5,397 nucleotides of DNA from Anaerolineales bacterium UBA3001 (lineage in GTDB: Bacteria > Chloroflexota > Anaerolineae > Anaerolineales > UBA11657). Numbering within the stretch: the first letter of the stretch is position 1; each line of letters starts with the position of its first letter. The translations under genes and the position numbers were made by a program. Positions 1 to 5,397 of the stretch are shown piece after piece. The stretch is from positions 13,232-18,628 of the forward strand of contig DDZT01000109.1 of assembly GCA_002346435.1 (NCBI GenBank). Reading direction: 5' to 3'. The notes beneath the pieces are model-generated. The model saw nothing but the letters and a program-made list of their open reading frames with translations. It ran no database searches and was not told where the DNA came from.

Positions 1-620
1 AAAGTGGTGGGGCTGGACAATTCGGTGAAGTTCATATGCATATAGAACCACTAACTAGTGCGAATATGGATCCAGATGGTGACGAAAATTTCTGCTTCAA
101 GAACAAGGTGTTTGGCGGAGCCATATCGGCTAACTTTATGCCAGCAATCGAAAAGGGTATTCGCAGCGTGTTGACAGATGGTGCGGTCGCTGGCTTTCCC
201 ATGGAAAAAATATTTGTCGCAATAACAGATGGTAAGGAACATCCTGTAGACTCAAAGCCCATAGCATTTGAAATAGCAGCTAGGGAAGCCTTCAAACTTG
301 CCGTTGCAAATGCCAGCCCAGTGCTACTTGAACCGATTATGTTGATTGATATTACAGTACCAGAAAGTAACATGGGTGATGTAATGAGTGACCTCAATAG
401 TAGGCGTGCTAGAGTGCAGGGCATGGATTCGCTCGGTGGAAAAAGTATTGTCACTGCAGAAGTGCCACTAGCAGAAGTCCAACGTTATGTCACTGACTTA
501 CGCTCCATAACACAGGGACGCGGTGTGTTTTCACTAAAATATTTGCGGCACGAACAAGTGCCATCACATCTTTCACAGTCAGTTATTGATGCATCTCAAT
601 CCGACTCGACAGACGAATAA
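1..620 (+). CDS. Elongation factor G-like protein, C-terminal part (5' truncated by window edge)
   Basis: This is the C-terminal 205 residues of a ribosomal translocase of the EF-G family. EF-G is a cytoplasmic GTPase that drives tRNA-mRNA movement and helps recycle ribosomes. The reading frame is open from the first full codon at base 3, which begins SGGAGQFGEV, the conserved start of domain IV. The conserved tip segment of domain IV follows (DGKEHPVDS, with the His at visible residue 80). After PVLLEPIM at about 105-112 comes domain V, with the signatures DLNSRR and VPLAEVQRYVTDLRSITQGRG. The GTPase domain and domains II-III, roughly 480 residues in family members of about 700, lie outside the window. 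The wording of domain V (SRRARVQGMD, TDLRSITQGRG) resembles the EF-G2/EF-G-like branch more than E. coli FusA, so this may be a second paralogue. It ends with TAA and converges on the next gene after 8 bases. The family call is secure; the subtype is not. Confidence 0.93.
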   Translation, partial: SGGAGQFGEVHMHIEPLTSANMDPDGDENFCFKNKVFGGAISANFMPAIEKGIRSVLTDGAVAGFPMEKIFVAITDGKEHPVDSKPIAFEIAAREAFKLAVANASPVLLEPIMLIDITVPESNMGDVMSDLNSRRARVQGMDSLGGKSIVTAEVPLAEVQRYVTDLRSITQGRGVFSLKYLRHEQVPSHLSQSVIDASQSDSTDE

Positions 621-628
621 AGGTTCTA

Positions 629-997
629 CTATAGATCGTCACACTTACCTAGATATTCATTGAGTATTCCACTATCATAGGAATAACACTCACAATACTC
701 GGTGTTGACTTGCTCGTTGTTTCCTCTCCAAAACATAAAGCCAACTCGATTAGTTGAACATACCTGGTCGAGTGTTTGACTGAATGGAAGTTTAGTAGCC
801 CAACCCAAACCACGCTGATCATCTTCCATTATCAACCACACGCGATATTCACGGTGTTCGTTCGGACTCCAGACTAGCTCACCTTGCATAGCTAACATCA
901 ACATGAAAACTGGAAGTGAAATAATACAAAACCAAAATACCACAAAAATCCCAGCCAACACATGTCTAATTTTCAACCAATCAGGAAGTAATTTCAT
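629..997 (-). CDS. Small single-span membrane protein of unknown function
   Basis: I do not recognise a family for this 122-residue protein. From the ATG start the N-terminus is short and basic (K2, K9, R11, H12). One strongly hydrophobic helix follows at about residues 13-36 (AGIFVVFWFCIISLPVFMLM). The remaining ~85 residues are polar, rich in aromatic and acidic residues, and contain four cysteines (C80, C102, C104, C119). By the positive-inside rule the tail should lie outside the membrane, where the cysteines could form two disulfides. The frame extends upstream to a GTG at 1009. I prefer the ATG because an AGGTG ribosome-binding site lies 9 bases before it, and that site overlaps the GTG. 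The gene is divergent from the hydrolase gene and convergent with EF-G. That it is a real gene is supported by a full-length frame filling the gap between two neighbours, a clean helix and a ribosome-binding site; no function can be assigned. Confidence 0.68.
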   Translation of the reverse strand: MKLLPDWLKIRHVLAGIFVVFWFCIISLPVFMLMLAMQGELVWSPNEHREYRVWLIMEDDQRGLGWATKLPFSQTLDQVCSTNRVGFMFWRGNNEQVNTEYCECYSYDSGILNEYLGKCDDL

Positions 998-1002
998 ATA
1001 AT

Positions 1003-1030
1003 ATGACACCTATAGTTTGTCTGGTAAAAT
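1003..1030 (+). promoter_or_regulatory. Candidate sigma-70 promoter with extended -10, upstream of the MBL-fold hydrolase
   Basis: The sequence shows ATGACA at 1003-1008 (5 of 6 matches to TTGACA), a 16-base spacer, and TAAAAT at 1025-1030 (5 of 6 matches to TATAAT). A TGG stands directly before the -10, giving an extended -10. Transcription would begin near 1037, leaving a leader of about 37 bases before the ATG at 1074. The -35 falls within the first codons or leader of the divergent gene. This is a match by eye only. Confidence 0.5.
1007..1011 (-). promoter_or_regulatory. Ribosome-binding site deciding the start of the small membrane protein
   Basis: On the minus strand AGGTG precedes the ATG at 997 by 9 bases. 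The same bases include the alternative GTG codon, so they cannot serve as the site for that start. The 122-residue form is therefore favoured over the 126-residue one. Confidence 0.5.
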
Positions 1031-1063
1031 CGCTTCAAAAGTATATAGTATCTTCAACAAACA

Positions 1064-1068
1064 AGGGG
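1064..1068 (+). promoter_or_regulatory. Ribosome-binding site fixing the hydrolase start
   Basis: An AAGGGG tract stands 5-6 bases before the ATG at 1074, separated from it by a T-run. It supports this ATG over an in-frame TTG at 1017, which would add 19 residues with no family counterpart and would lie upstream of the likely transcription start. Confidence 0.6.
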
Positions 1069-1073
1069 TTTTT

Positions 1074-1706
1074 ATGACTTTAATTGTGGAAAAATTGGCT
1101 CTTGGACCTCTGGAGACCAACTGCTACATAATTGCTGACTCTGCATGTGGTAACTGTGTAGTAGTTGATCCAGCATGGGACGCACACAAAATCATTGGGC
1201 TAGTTAATGAAAAAGGATGGGAATTACAAGCTGTATGGCTAACCCACGCGCATTTTGATCATTTTGGGGCACTAGGTGAAATAATGGATTCTCACCCAGA
1301 TTTACCTTTAGGACTTCATGCCATGGACCTACCGTTGTATCAAGCCGGTGGAGGAGCATCAAACTGGGGGCTATCAATTGATAACAGTCACAAACCCACA
1401 ATATGGTTTGACATGACTAAGACATTGAATATTGGCCAACATAATTTCAATGTTTTGTTTGTACCCGGACACTCCCCAGGCCACGTAGCATTCTTTGCAA
1501 TAGATAGCAATTTTTTGATTGGGGGCGACGTGCTTTTCCAAGGAGGAATAGGACGTACAGACCTTTATGGCGGAAACTTCGACCAACTCATCAACAGCAT
1601 AAAGATGCATTTTCTCCCCCTTCCCAATGATACTATTATTTACCCAGGACACGGAGATAACACTACTATATCTGCTGAAAAGCAATTCAACCCGTATATA
1701 ACTTAA
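1074..1706 (+). CDS. Metallo-beta-lactamase-fold hydrolase, glyoxalase II / YcbL-like
   Basis: This is a 210-residue cytoplasmic metallohydrolase of the glyoxalase-II-like branch of the metallo-beta-lactamase superfamily. Such enzymes typically hydrolyse thioesters such as S-lactoylglutathione or related thiol adducts; the actual substrate here is unknown. The whole metal site is visible: THAHFDH at residues 57-63 (H58, H60, D62, H63), PGHSPGH with H133, GGD with D152, and YPGHG with H193. The opening (LGPLETNCYII, then VVVDPA) and the GGIGRTDLYGG segment at 157-167 are typical of the short YcbL-type proteins of about 210 residues, which lack the C-terminal helical domain of classical glyoxalase II. 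There is no signal peptide. The start is fixed by a strong ribosome-binding site. It is divergent from the small membrane protein, and its TAA abuts the stop codon of the convergent gene. No pathway partner is adjacent, so the role is probably general thioester or aldehyde detoxification (inference). Confidence 0.93.
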   Translation: MTLIVEKLALGPLETNCYIIADSACGNCVVVDPAWDAHKIIGLVNEKGWELQAVWLTHAHFDHFGALGEIMDSHPDLPLGLHAMDLPLYQAGGGASNWGLSIDNSHKPTIWFDMTKTLNIGQHNFNVLFVPGHSPGHVAFFAIDSNFLIGGDVLFQGGIGRTDLYGGNFDQLINSIKMHFLPLPNDTIIYPGHGDNTTISAEKQFNPYIT

Positions 1707-3218
1707 TCAGGGAATTGGTGTGAAGCCATCCGATAGATCATTTCTGGGTCTCTGCTGTACCCAGGCAAACCAGTTACGCAAAACACCGGAGGACTCCTTA
1801 TAACTTACCGCATAGACAGGAACACTGAACAATCCCGAATCCGTAATCTCAAGTGATTTAACGTCTGAGTTTACAAAACTTTGCCAACTATAACCAATAG
1901 ATCCTTGTGTGTTACTTACATACTCTATCATTAGGTCCTCCCCTGCAAACACACGAGCAACAGAAGAAGGTGAAACTGTACTTAATACAATTAATTCGAA
2001 GATAGTCCGTGCTGAATCTCCCTCCTCGCGTACAGCAAGTTTAATTGGTTCGGATACACCTCCAAACTCTCCCCAATCTACTACTGATCCTACGAACACT
2101 GATCTGAGATCCTCTATTGATAGTTCATCAATGTCAAGGTCTGGTTGCACAATAGCATGCAACCTAGTAAGAGCCAGAGGAACTGAAAACAGATTTGAAT
2201 CTTCTGGAAAGTACATTACAACACCTGATTCAACGCCACCTGAAGATACAGCTTTTATTAATTGCCTGTTAGACGAGTAAATTTGTATCTTCAGGTCATC
2301 ACTATAAGGTGATGTCATGATCAGATCACTAACAAGCTCGCTAGTAGCGTTTGTCACACCTACCGTAGACACTGATTCTTTGATGACAATTGGAGCAGGA
2401 GAACAACCAAGCAATGTACCAACCAATCCTACTAGTAAACAATACCAAGCAAATGGCCATAATGAGTGAGTCTGTAAATATCTGAGCAACCAATGAATAG
2501 ATACAATTCCTACAAATAAAGCTGTAAAGAATCCCGCTAAGATAGCAGGCCAATATTGCCACAGCAAATGATTGGTAAACAATTCTATACCTGCCACCAA
2601 ACCAGCTCCCACCATCACTGGTATAGCCATCAAAAAGCTGAATCTAGCTGCAGATTCGCGTGTGAGTTTGCGTAAAATCCCCCCAACTATTGTGACACCT
2701 GATCTCGATATGCCAGGTAGGATGGCAAGAGCCTGAAAGCATCCGATTATTAAAGCATCTAACCAGCGGATATCTTTTATCTTAGTTCTGATTTTTGGAG
2801 AATACAACTCTGATGCAATAATAACTAATGCTGTCACCAATAACAACGCAGCAACACCTCTAGGGTTATCTAACATTTCTAGGTAGAATCCTTTTAAACC
2901 AACACCTATCACACCAGCTGGAATAGTTGCAATAACAATTAACAAGCCTAGCTTTGCATTATCGTCTTCAAGAGATTTGCGATTCCACAACCCAACAAGC
3001 AATGAATATATAATCGCTTTTATATCTTGCCAAAAATAGGTAATTACAGCCACTAATGTTCCTAGGTGCAATAGAATATCTACTGTAAATTCCAACTGAG
3101 TGTCAAATGACCACCCTAACCAATGAGGCACTAGCACTAGATGTGCTGAGCTTGATATTGGTAGAAACTCAGTTATGCCCTGAATAATACCTAGAGATAT
3201 CGCTTGTAACACTGTCAT
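1707..3218 (-). CDS. uppP: Undecaprenyl-pyrophosphate phosphatase (UppP/BacA) fused to a C-terminal PstS-like solute-binding domain
   Basis: This single 503-codon frame encodes two modules. Residues 1-271 form a full-length UppP, the membrane enzyme that dephosphorylates undecaprenyl pyrophosphate to recycle the lipid carrier of cell-wall synthesis; it also confers bacitracin tolerance. The catalytic motifs are intact: QGITEFLPISSSAH at 13-26 (Q13xxxE17, H26) and LPGISRSGVT at 167-176 (R172), with the expected multiple membrane helices. Normal UppP ends at about residue 270. Here the last helix (254-271) leads without a stop into LLGC-SPAP and a ~230-residue domain like periplasmic phosphate-binding proteins. 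That domain shows LSIEDLRSVFVGSVVDWGEFGG (366-387, in part), IKLAVREEGDSART (392-405) and TQGSIGYS (437-444) followed by VKSLEI. The start ATG overlaps the tgt stop (ATGA), with AGGA 12 bases upstream, so translation is probably coupled. No frameshift or second start was found at the junction. The UppP call is secure; the binding-domain call is good; its ligand is uncertain. Confidence 0.92.
   Translation of the reverse strand: MTVLQAISLGIIQGITEFLPISSSAHLVLVPHWLGWSFDTQLEFTVDILLHLGTLVAVITYFWQDIKAIIYSLLVGLWNRKSLEDDNAKLGLLIVIATIPAGVIGVGLKGFYLEMLDNPRGVAALLLVTALVIIASELYSPKIRTKIKDIRWLDALIIGCFQALAILPGISRSGVTIVGGILRKLTRESAARFSFLMAIPVMVGAGLVAGIELFTNHLLWQYWPAILAGFFTALFVGIVSIHWLLRYLQTHSLWPFAWYCLLVGLVGTLLGCSPAPIVIKESVSTVGVTNATSELVSDLIMTSPYSDDLKIQIYSSNRQLIKAVSSGGVESGVVMYFPEDSNLFSVPLALTRLHAIVQPDLDIDELSIEDLRSVFVGSVVDWGEFGGVSEPIKLAVREEGDSARTIFELIVLSTVSPSSVARVFAGEDLMIEYVSNTQGSIGYSWQSFVNSDVKSLEITDSGLFSVPVYAVSYKESSGVLRNWFAWVQQRPRNDLSDGFTPIP
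1710..2402 (-). other. PstS-like (PBP-like) solute-binding domain of the fusion protein
   Basis: Residues 273-503 follow the order of motifs of phosphate-type binding proteins: an SSNRQLIKAVSSGGVESGVV segment where PstS has its GSG..GI...G..D.G loop, a LHAIVQPD strand, an LSIEDLRSVFVGSVVDWGEFGG hinge, an REEG..xR.xFE ligand loop, and a TQGSIGYS strand. The domain is compact (about 231 residues, against roughly 270-320 for many PstS proteins). It should lie outside the membrane, because the preceding helix has its only flanking positive charges (R246, with H252 nearby) on the N-terminal side. No ABC transporter genes are next to it. Confidence 0.75.
2403..2459 (-). other. Last UppP membrane helix ending in a putative lipobox (LLGC, Cys272)
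   Basis: Residues 254-271 are a hydrophobic helix (from WPFAWYCLL to GTLLG) followed directly by C272-SPAP. The -3 to +1 residues L-L-G-C fit the broad bacterial lipoprotein pattern, although Leu at -2 is less usual than Ala or Ser. The Ser/Pro stretch after the Cys is typical of lipoprotein linkers. The helix could thus act as an internal type II signal sequence. It may also be an ordinary helix with a chance Cys. Confidence 0.45.
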
Positions 3219-4312
3219 GAACCAATACTATCCTCAAAAGCCCTCTTCCAAGAACCGAATTTACCAGCAATAATTGCATCGCGCATATCCTGCATCATAT
3301 CATGCAGCATATGCAAATTGTGTATAGTCAGCAACGTAGCTCCAAGTATCTCCTTAGCTTTACATAGATGTCGCACGTATGATCTACTAAAGTTAGCGCA
3401 ACAATAACAACTACACTCTATATCTACTGGTCTAGTATCATTAGCATATATAGCTTGCTTCATGTTCATTTGCTTGCTGCGAGTCATGGCAGCTGAATTA
3501 CGAGCCAGTCTAGTGGGTAGGACGCAATCAAACATATCTACTCCATTGGAAACAGCAGAGACTAATTCAGCAGGAGACCCGACCCCCATAAGATACCTTG
3601 GTTTTCCCACGGGTAGTATATCCGCCACCAATCTCGTCATTGATTGAAGCTCACTCTTCGATTCTCCGACAGATAAACCACCAATAGCATTGCCGGGCAA
3701 GTCAAGTTCCGTAATGAACCTCGCTGATTCAGCACGTAAATCCGGGAATACACCTCCTTGAACAATACCAAACAAAGCCTGATTGGTACTTCCATGTGCA
3801 GCTTTGCATCGAAGCACCCAATTATGGGTACGCACCATTGCCTTTTCATTTATCTCACGATTGTATGGCTCTGGGCATTGATCGAATGCCATAATAATAT
3901 CAGCCCCAAGCCTGTGCTGTATATCGATTGCTACTTCCGGAGTAAATCTATGTGATGAGCCGTCTATATGGGATTTAAATGTAACACCTTCATCGTCAAT
4001 ATCATTCTTCTTGCTCAGAGAAAAAACTTGAAAGCCTCCTGAATCCGTAAGAATAGGACCAGACCAATTCATAAAGTTATGTAGCCCACCCTGATCTTGA
4101 ACTATTTCAGCACCTGGCCTTAGAAAAAGATGGTAAGTGTTTGCAAGCACAAGTGATGTGCCAACTGATAATAATTGAGCTGGTGTCACAGCCTTAACTG
4201 AACCCTGAGTACCCACTGGAGCAAACACAGGAGTGTGTATCCTCCCATGAGGAGTATTCAACAAACCTGCTCTTGCCCGATTTTCGGTAGCCAACAATTT
4301 GAACTCAAACAT
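3215..4312 (-). CDS. tgt: Queuine/preQ1 tRNA-guanine transglycosylase
   Basis: This complete 365-residue cytoplasmic enzyme exchanges guanine-34 for preQ1 in the anticodons of tRNA-Asp, -Asn, -His and -Tyr, the committed tRNA step of queuosine synthesis. The active site is complete: D90 in LTDSGGFQVFSL, D144 in MAFDQCPEP, the QGG at 185-187, GGLSVGE at 211-217, and the nucleophile D262 in DMFDCVLPTR. The zinc site is canonical: C300, C302, C305 and, exactly 25 residues later, H331 of TIHNLH. The length and order match bacterial Tgt, without the PUA domain of archaeal enzymes. It is the first gene of a two-gene unit and shares an ATGA overlap with the uppP fusion. Its own ATG has no good ribosome-binding site, only GGA two bases away, and a perfect TATAAT lies 10 bases upstream, hinting at a nearly leaderless mRNA. 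No other queuosine genes (queA, queC-G) are in the window. Confidence 0.97.
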   Translation of the reverse strand: MFEFKLLATENRARAGLLNTPHGRIHTPVFAPVGTQGSVKAVTPAQLLSVGTSLVLANTYHLFLRPGAEIVQDQGGLHNFMNWSGPILTDSGGFQVFSLSKKNDIDDEGVTFKSHIDGSSHRFTPEVAIDIQHRLGADIIMAFDQCPEPYNREINEKAMVRTHNWVLRCKAAHGSTNQALFGIVQGGVFPDLRAESARFITELDLPGNAIGGLSVGESKSELQSMTRLVADILPVGKPRYLMGVGSPAELVSAVSNGVDMFDCVLPTRLARNSAAMTRSKQMNMKQAIYANDTRPVDIECSCYCCANFSRSYVRHLCKAKEILGATLLTIHNLHMLHDMMQDMRDAIIAGKFGSWKRAFEDSIGS

Positions 4313-4322
4313 AGTCCAACGG

Positions 4323-4328
4323 ATTATA
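4323..4328 (-). promoter_or_regulatory. Perfect -10 box (TATAAT) immediately upstream of tgt
   Basis: On the minus strand TATAAT spans 4328-4323, with 10 bases between it and the tgt ATG. A start 6-8 bases downstream would give a leader of only a few bases. The best -35 candidate is TTAACC (4353-4348, 4 of 6) at a long 19-base spacing, so the -35 is weak. It would drive tgt and the coupled uppP fusion. Confidence 0.45.
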
Positions 4329-4373
4329 CCTTTGAGAAGTTAGGAGTGGTTAAAAGTGTTGTAACGTAAATTC

Positions 4374-4405
4374 TTGTTGCTGGCGAATCTATACAATGAT
4401 AAAAT
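4374..4405 (+). promoter_or_regulatory. Candidate extended -10 promoter for the AOR gene
   Basis: TAAAAT at 4400-4405 is preceded by TGA at 4397-4399, an extended -10 of the same form (TGnTAAAAT) as that before the hydrolase gene. The -35 region is poor: TTGCTG at 4377-4382 has the right 17-base spacing but matches at only three positions. A second -10-like TACAAT overlaps at 4392-4397. Transcription would start near 4412, about 27 bases before the ATG. The 126-base gap between the tgt and AOR starts holds both divergent promoters and no other feature I can support. Confidence 0.4.
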
Positions 4406-4438
4406 TCAATATCGATACCACATTCAACATGAGTACAT

Positions 4439-5397
4439 ATGCCTTTTGGATATCACAGACGAATACTACACGTTAACCTGACAGACGGCAGCTTGTTCGA
4501 AGAGCGACCTGAAGATAGTTTCTATAGAAAATACTTGGGTGGTTCAGCTATGGGCATGTATTACATCCTAAATGGAATGTCGCCTGGTGCCGACCCTTTA
4601 GGCCCAGAAAACATCTTGACTTTTATGTTATCTGTTTTGACCGGAGCACCAATCTCAGGACAGAGCCGTCTAACAGCAAATGCCAAATCACCTCTTGTTG
4701 ACGGTATAGGAGATTCACAATCGGGTGGATTCTTTCCAGCTGAACTTAAGTTTGCTGGTTATGACGGCATTGTAGTGAAAGGAAGGTCTGAAAAACCTGT
4801 GTATTTATGGATAAAAGATGGTGTAGCAGAGTTACGGAATGCAACACATCTTTGGGGTAAATCAACCGGCGATGTAGATGATATTCTAAAAAACGAACTA
4901 ACTGACAAAAAGATTGAAGTAATGCAATGTGGGCCTGCTGGAGAAAAATTATCTTATCTTGCAGCCATCATAAACATGGCCAATCGTGCTAATGGACGCA
5001 CTGGTCTCGGTGCTGTAATGGGCTCTAAACACCTCAAAGCTATAGTAGTTCGGGGAACATCAAAAAAACTATCTGTTGCATCACCAAAACAACTAAACAA
5101 TTTTGCCCGCGGCGGAGTCGCTGATTTCGATAACAATGTATCAATGATAGGGTTGAGAAAAGACGGTACTGCTGGTGTCACGTCACGACAACATGCTGAT
5201 GGAGGTCTGCCTACGTATAATTTTAACGCTGGTCAATTTGCTGCTAGCGACTCAATTAGCGGAGAAACTATGACGGACACTATTCTCACCGGACGCGAGA
5301 CATGTTATGCATGTACCGTACGATGTAAACGCAGCGTGATGACCACATACCAAGATGAAGAAGTTGACGAAAAATATGGTGGTCCTGAATATGAAAC
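4439..5397 (+). CDS. Aldehyde:ferredoxin oxidoreductase family protein, N-terminal part (3' truncated by window edge)
   Basis: The first 319 residues of an AOR-family tungsten (or molybdenum) bis-pterin oxidoreductase are present. The family oxidises aldehydes to acids, or runs in reverse, with ferredoxin as electron carrier, in the cytoplasm. Residues 1-~205 are the AOR N-terminal cofactor domain: HVNLTDGS at 11-18, KYLGGSAMG at 31-39, the pterin-binding stretch SRLTANAKSP at 76-85 followed by SGGFFPAELKFAGYDG, CGPAGEKL at 164-171, and NRANGRTGLGAVMGSKHLKA at 182-201. Cysteines C289, C292 and C296 (CYACTVRC) match the CxxC-x3-C part of the [4Fe-4S] site; the fourth Cys and the remaining ~300 residues are beyond the window. 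The ATG is fixed because an in-frame TGA lies at 4430-4432; only a weak GAG stands 5 bases upstream. It is divergent from tgt. Substrate cannot be told from this half, and no electron-transfer subunit is visible. Confidence 0.95.
   Translation, partial: MPFGYHRRILHVNLTDGSLFEERPEDSFYRKYLGGSAMGMYYILNGMSPGADPLGPENILTFMLSVLTGAPISGQSRLTANAKSPLVDGIGDSQSGGFFPAELKFAGYDGIVVKGRSEKPVYLWIKDGVAELRNATHLWGKSTGDVDDILKNELTDKKIEVMQCGPAGEKLSYLAAIINMANRANGRTGLGAVMGSKHLKAIVVRGTSKKLSVASPKQLNNFARGGVADFDNNVSMIGLRKDGTAGVTSRQHADGGLPTYNFNAGQFAASDSISGETMTDTILTGRETCYACTVRCKRSVMTTYQDEEVDEKYGGPEYE

Noticed and set aside
32..454. Minus-strand 140-codon frame opposite EF-G
   Set aside because: It mirrors conserved EF-G domain IV-V codons and has no independent coding evidence.
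1017..1073. TTG start extending the hydrolase by 19 residues
   Set aside because: The extra residues do not resemble the family N-terminus, the TTG lies in the likely promoter, and the ATG at 1074 has a strong ribosome-binding site.
1707..1760. Search for a terminator between the convergent hydrolase and uppP fusion genes
   Set aside because: No GC-rich stem with a T-run could be found by eye on either strand.
1909..2280. Plus-strand open frame of 123 codons within the uppP fusion
   Set aside because: It is antisense to the well-supported binding domain, low in complexity (Ser/Thr rich), and has no recognisable motif; it is a shadow of the real gene.
2341..2562. Minus-strand frame across the UppP/binding-domain junction, considered as evidence of a frameshift or separate lipoprotein start
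   Set aside because: It is in a different frame from both domains. The UppP and binding-domain motifs are already continuous in one frame, so no frameshift is needed.
3291..3306. TGCAT/ATGCA inverted repeat and CAT-rich tract at the tgt 3' end
   Set aside because: It is a 5-base stem inside the conserved HNLHMLHDMMQDM coding segment, explained by His/Met codons rather than by a regulatory structure.
4954..5181. Minus-strand 75-codon frame inside the AOR gene
   Set aside because: It is antisense to conserved AOR motifs and has no supporting start signal or family features.

Overview
The window looks like a compact, moderately AT-rich bacterial chromosome segment. It carries a bacterial EF-G-type elongation factor, a bacterial tRNA-guanine transglycosylase with the CxCxxC-x25-H zinc site, an undecaprenyl-pyrophosphate phosphatase (UppP/BacA), and a tungsten/molybdopterin aldehyde:ferredoxin oxidoreductase (AOR). 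The EF-G subtype, the AOR and the dense packing would fit a Chloroflexota lineage (SAR202 or Dehalococcoidia-like). That placement is inference from style, not a search result. No phage, IS, CRISPR, tRNA or rRNA signal was seen.

Layout, left to right: (1) the 3' part of an EF-G-like gene on + (1-620); (2) a small single-span membrane protein of unknown function on - (629-997), convergent with EF-G; (3) a glyoxalase-II-like metallo-beta-lactamase-fold hydrolase on + (1074-1706), divergent from (2) and with a good promoter candidate; (4) on -, a tgt gene (3215-4312) followed with a 4-base ATGA overlap by a 503-codon gene (1707-3218). The first 271 residues of the latter are a complete UppP, and the last ~230 resemble a PstS-type (PBP-like) extracytoplasmic solute-binding protein; (5) divergently, the first 319 codons of an AOR-family gene on + (4439 to the window end).

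The most notable item is the UppP-solute-binding-protein fusion. The last UppP membrane helix runs directly into a sequence resembling a lipoprotein lipobox (LLGC, Cys272). The precursor could therefore be cut by signal peptidase II into an integral UppP and a lipid-anchored binding protein, or work as one two-domain enzyme. UppP releases inorganic phosphate at the outer membrane face and PstS-type domains classically bind phosphate, so the pairing is functionally suggestive. However, the canonical phosphate-binding loop is altered here. The tgt-uppP fusion pair is probably one transcription unit. The rest are stand-alone genes packed with almost no spacers; one convergent pair has directly abutting stop codons.
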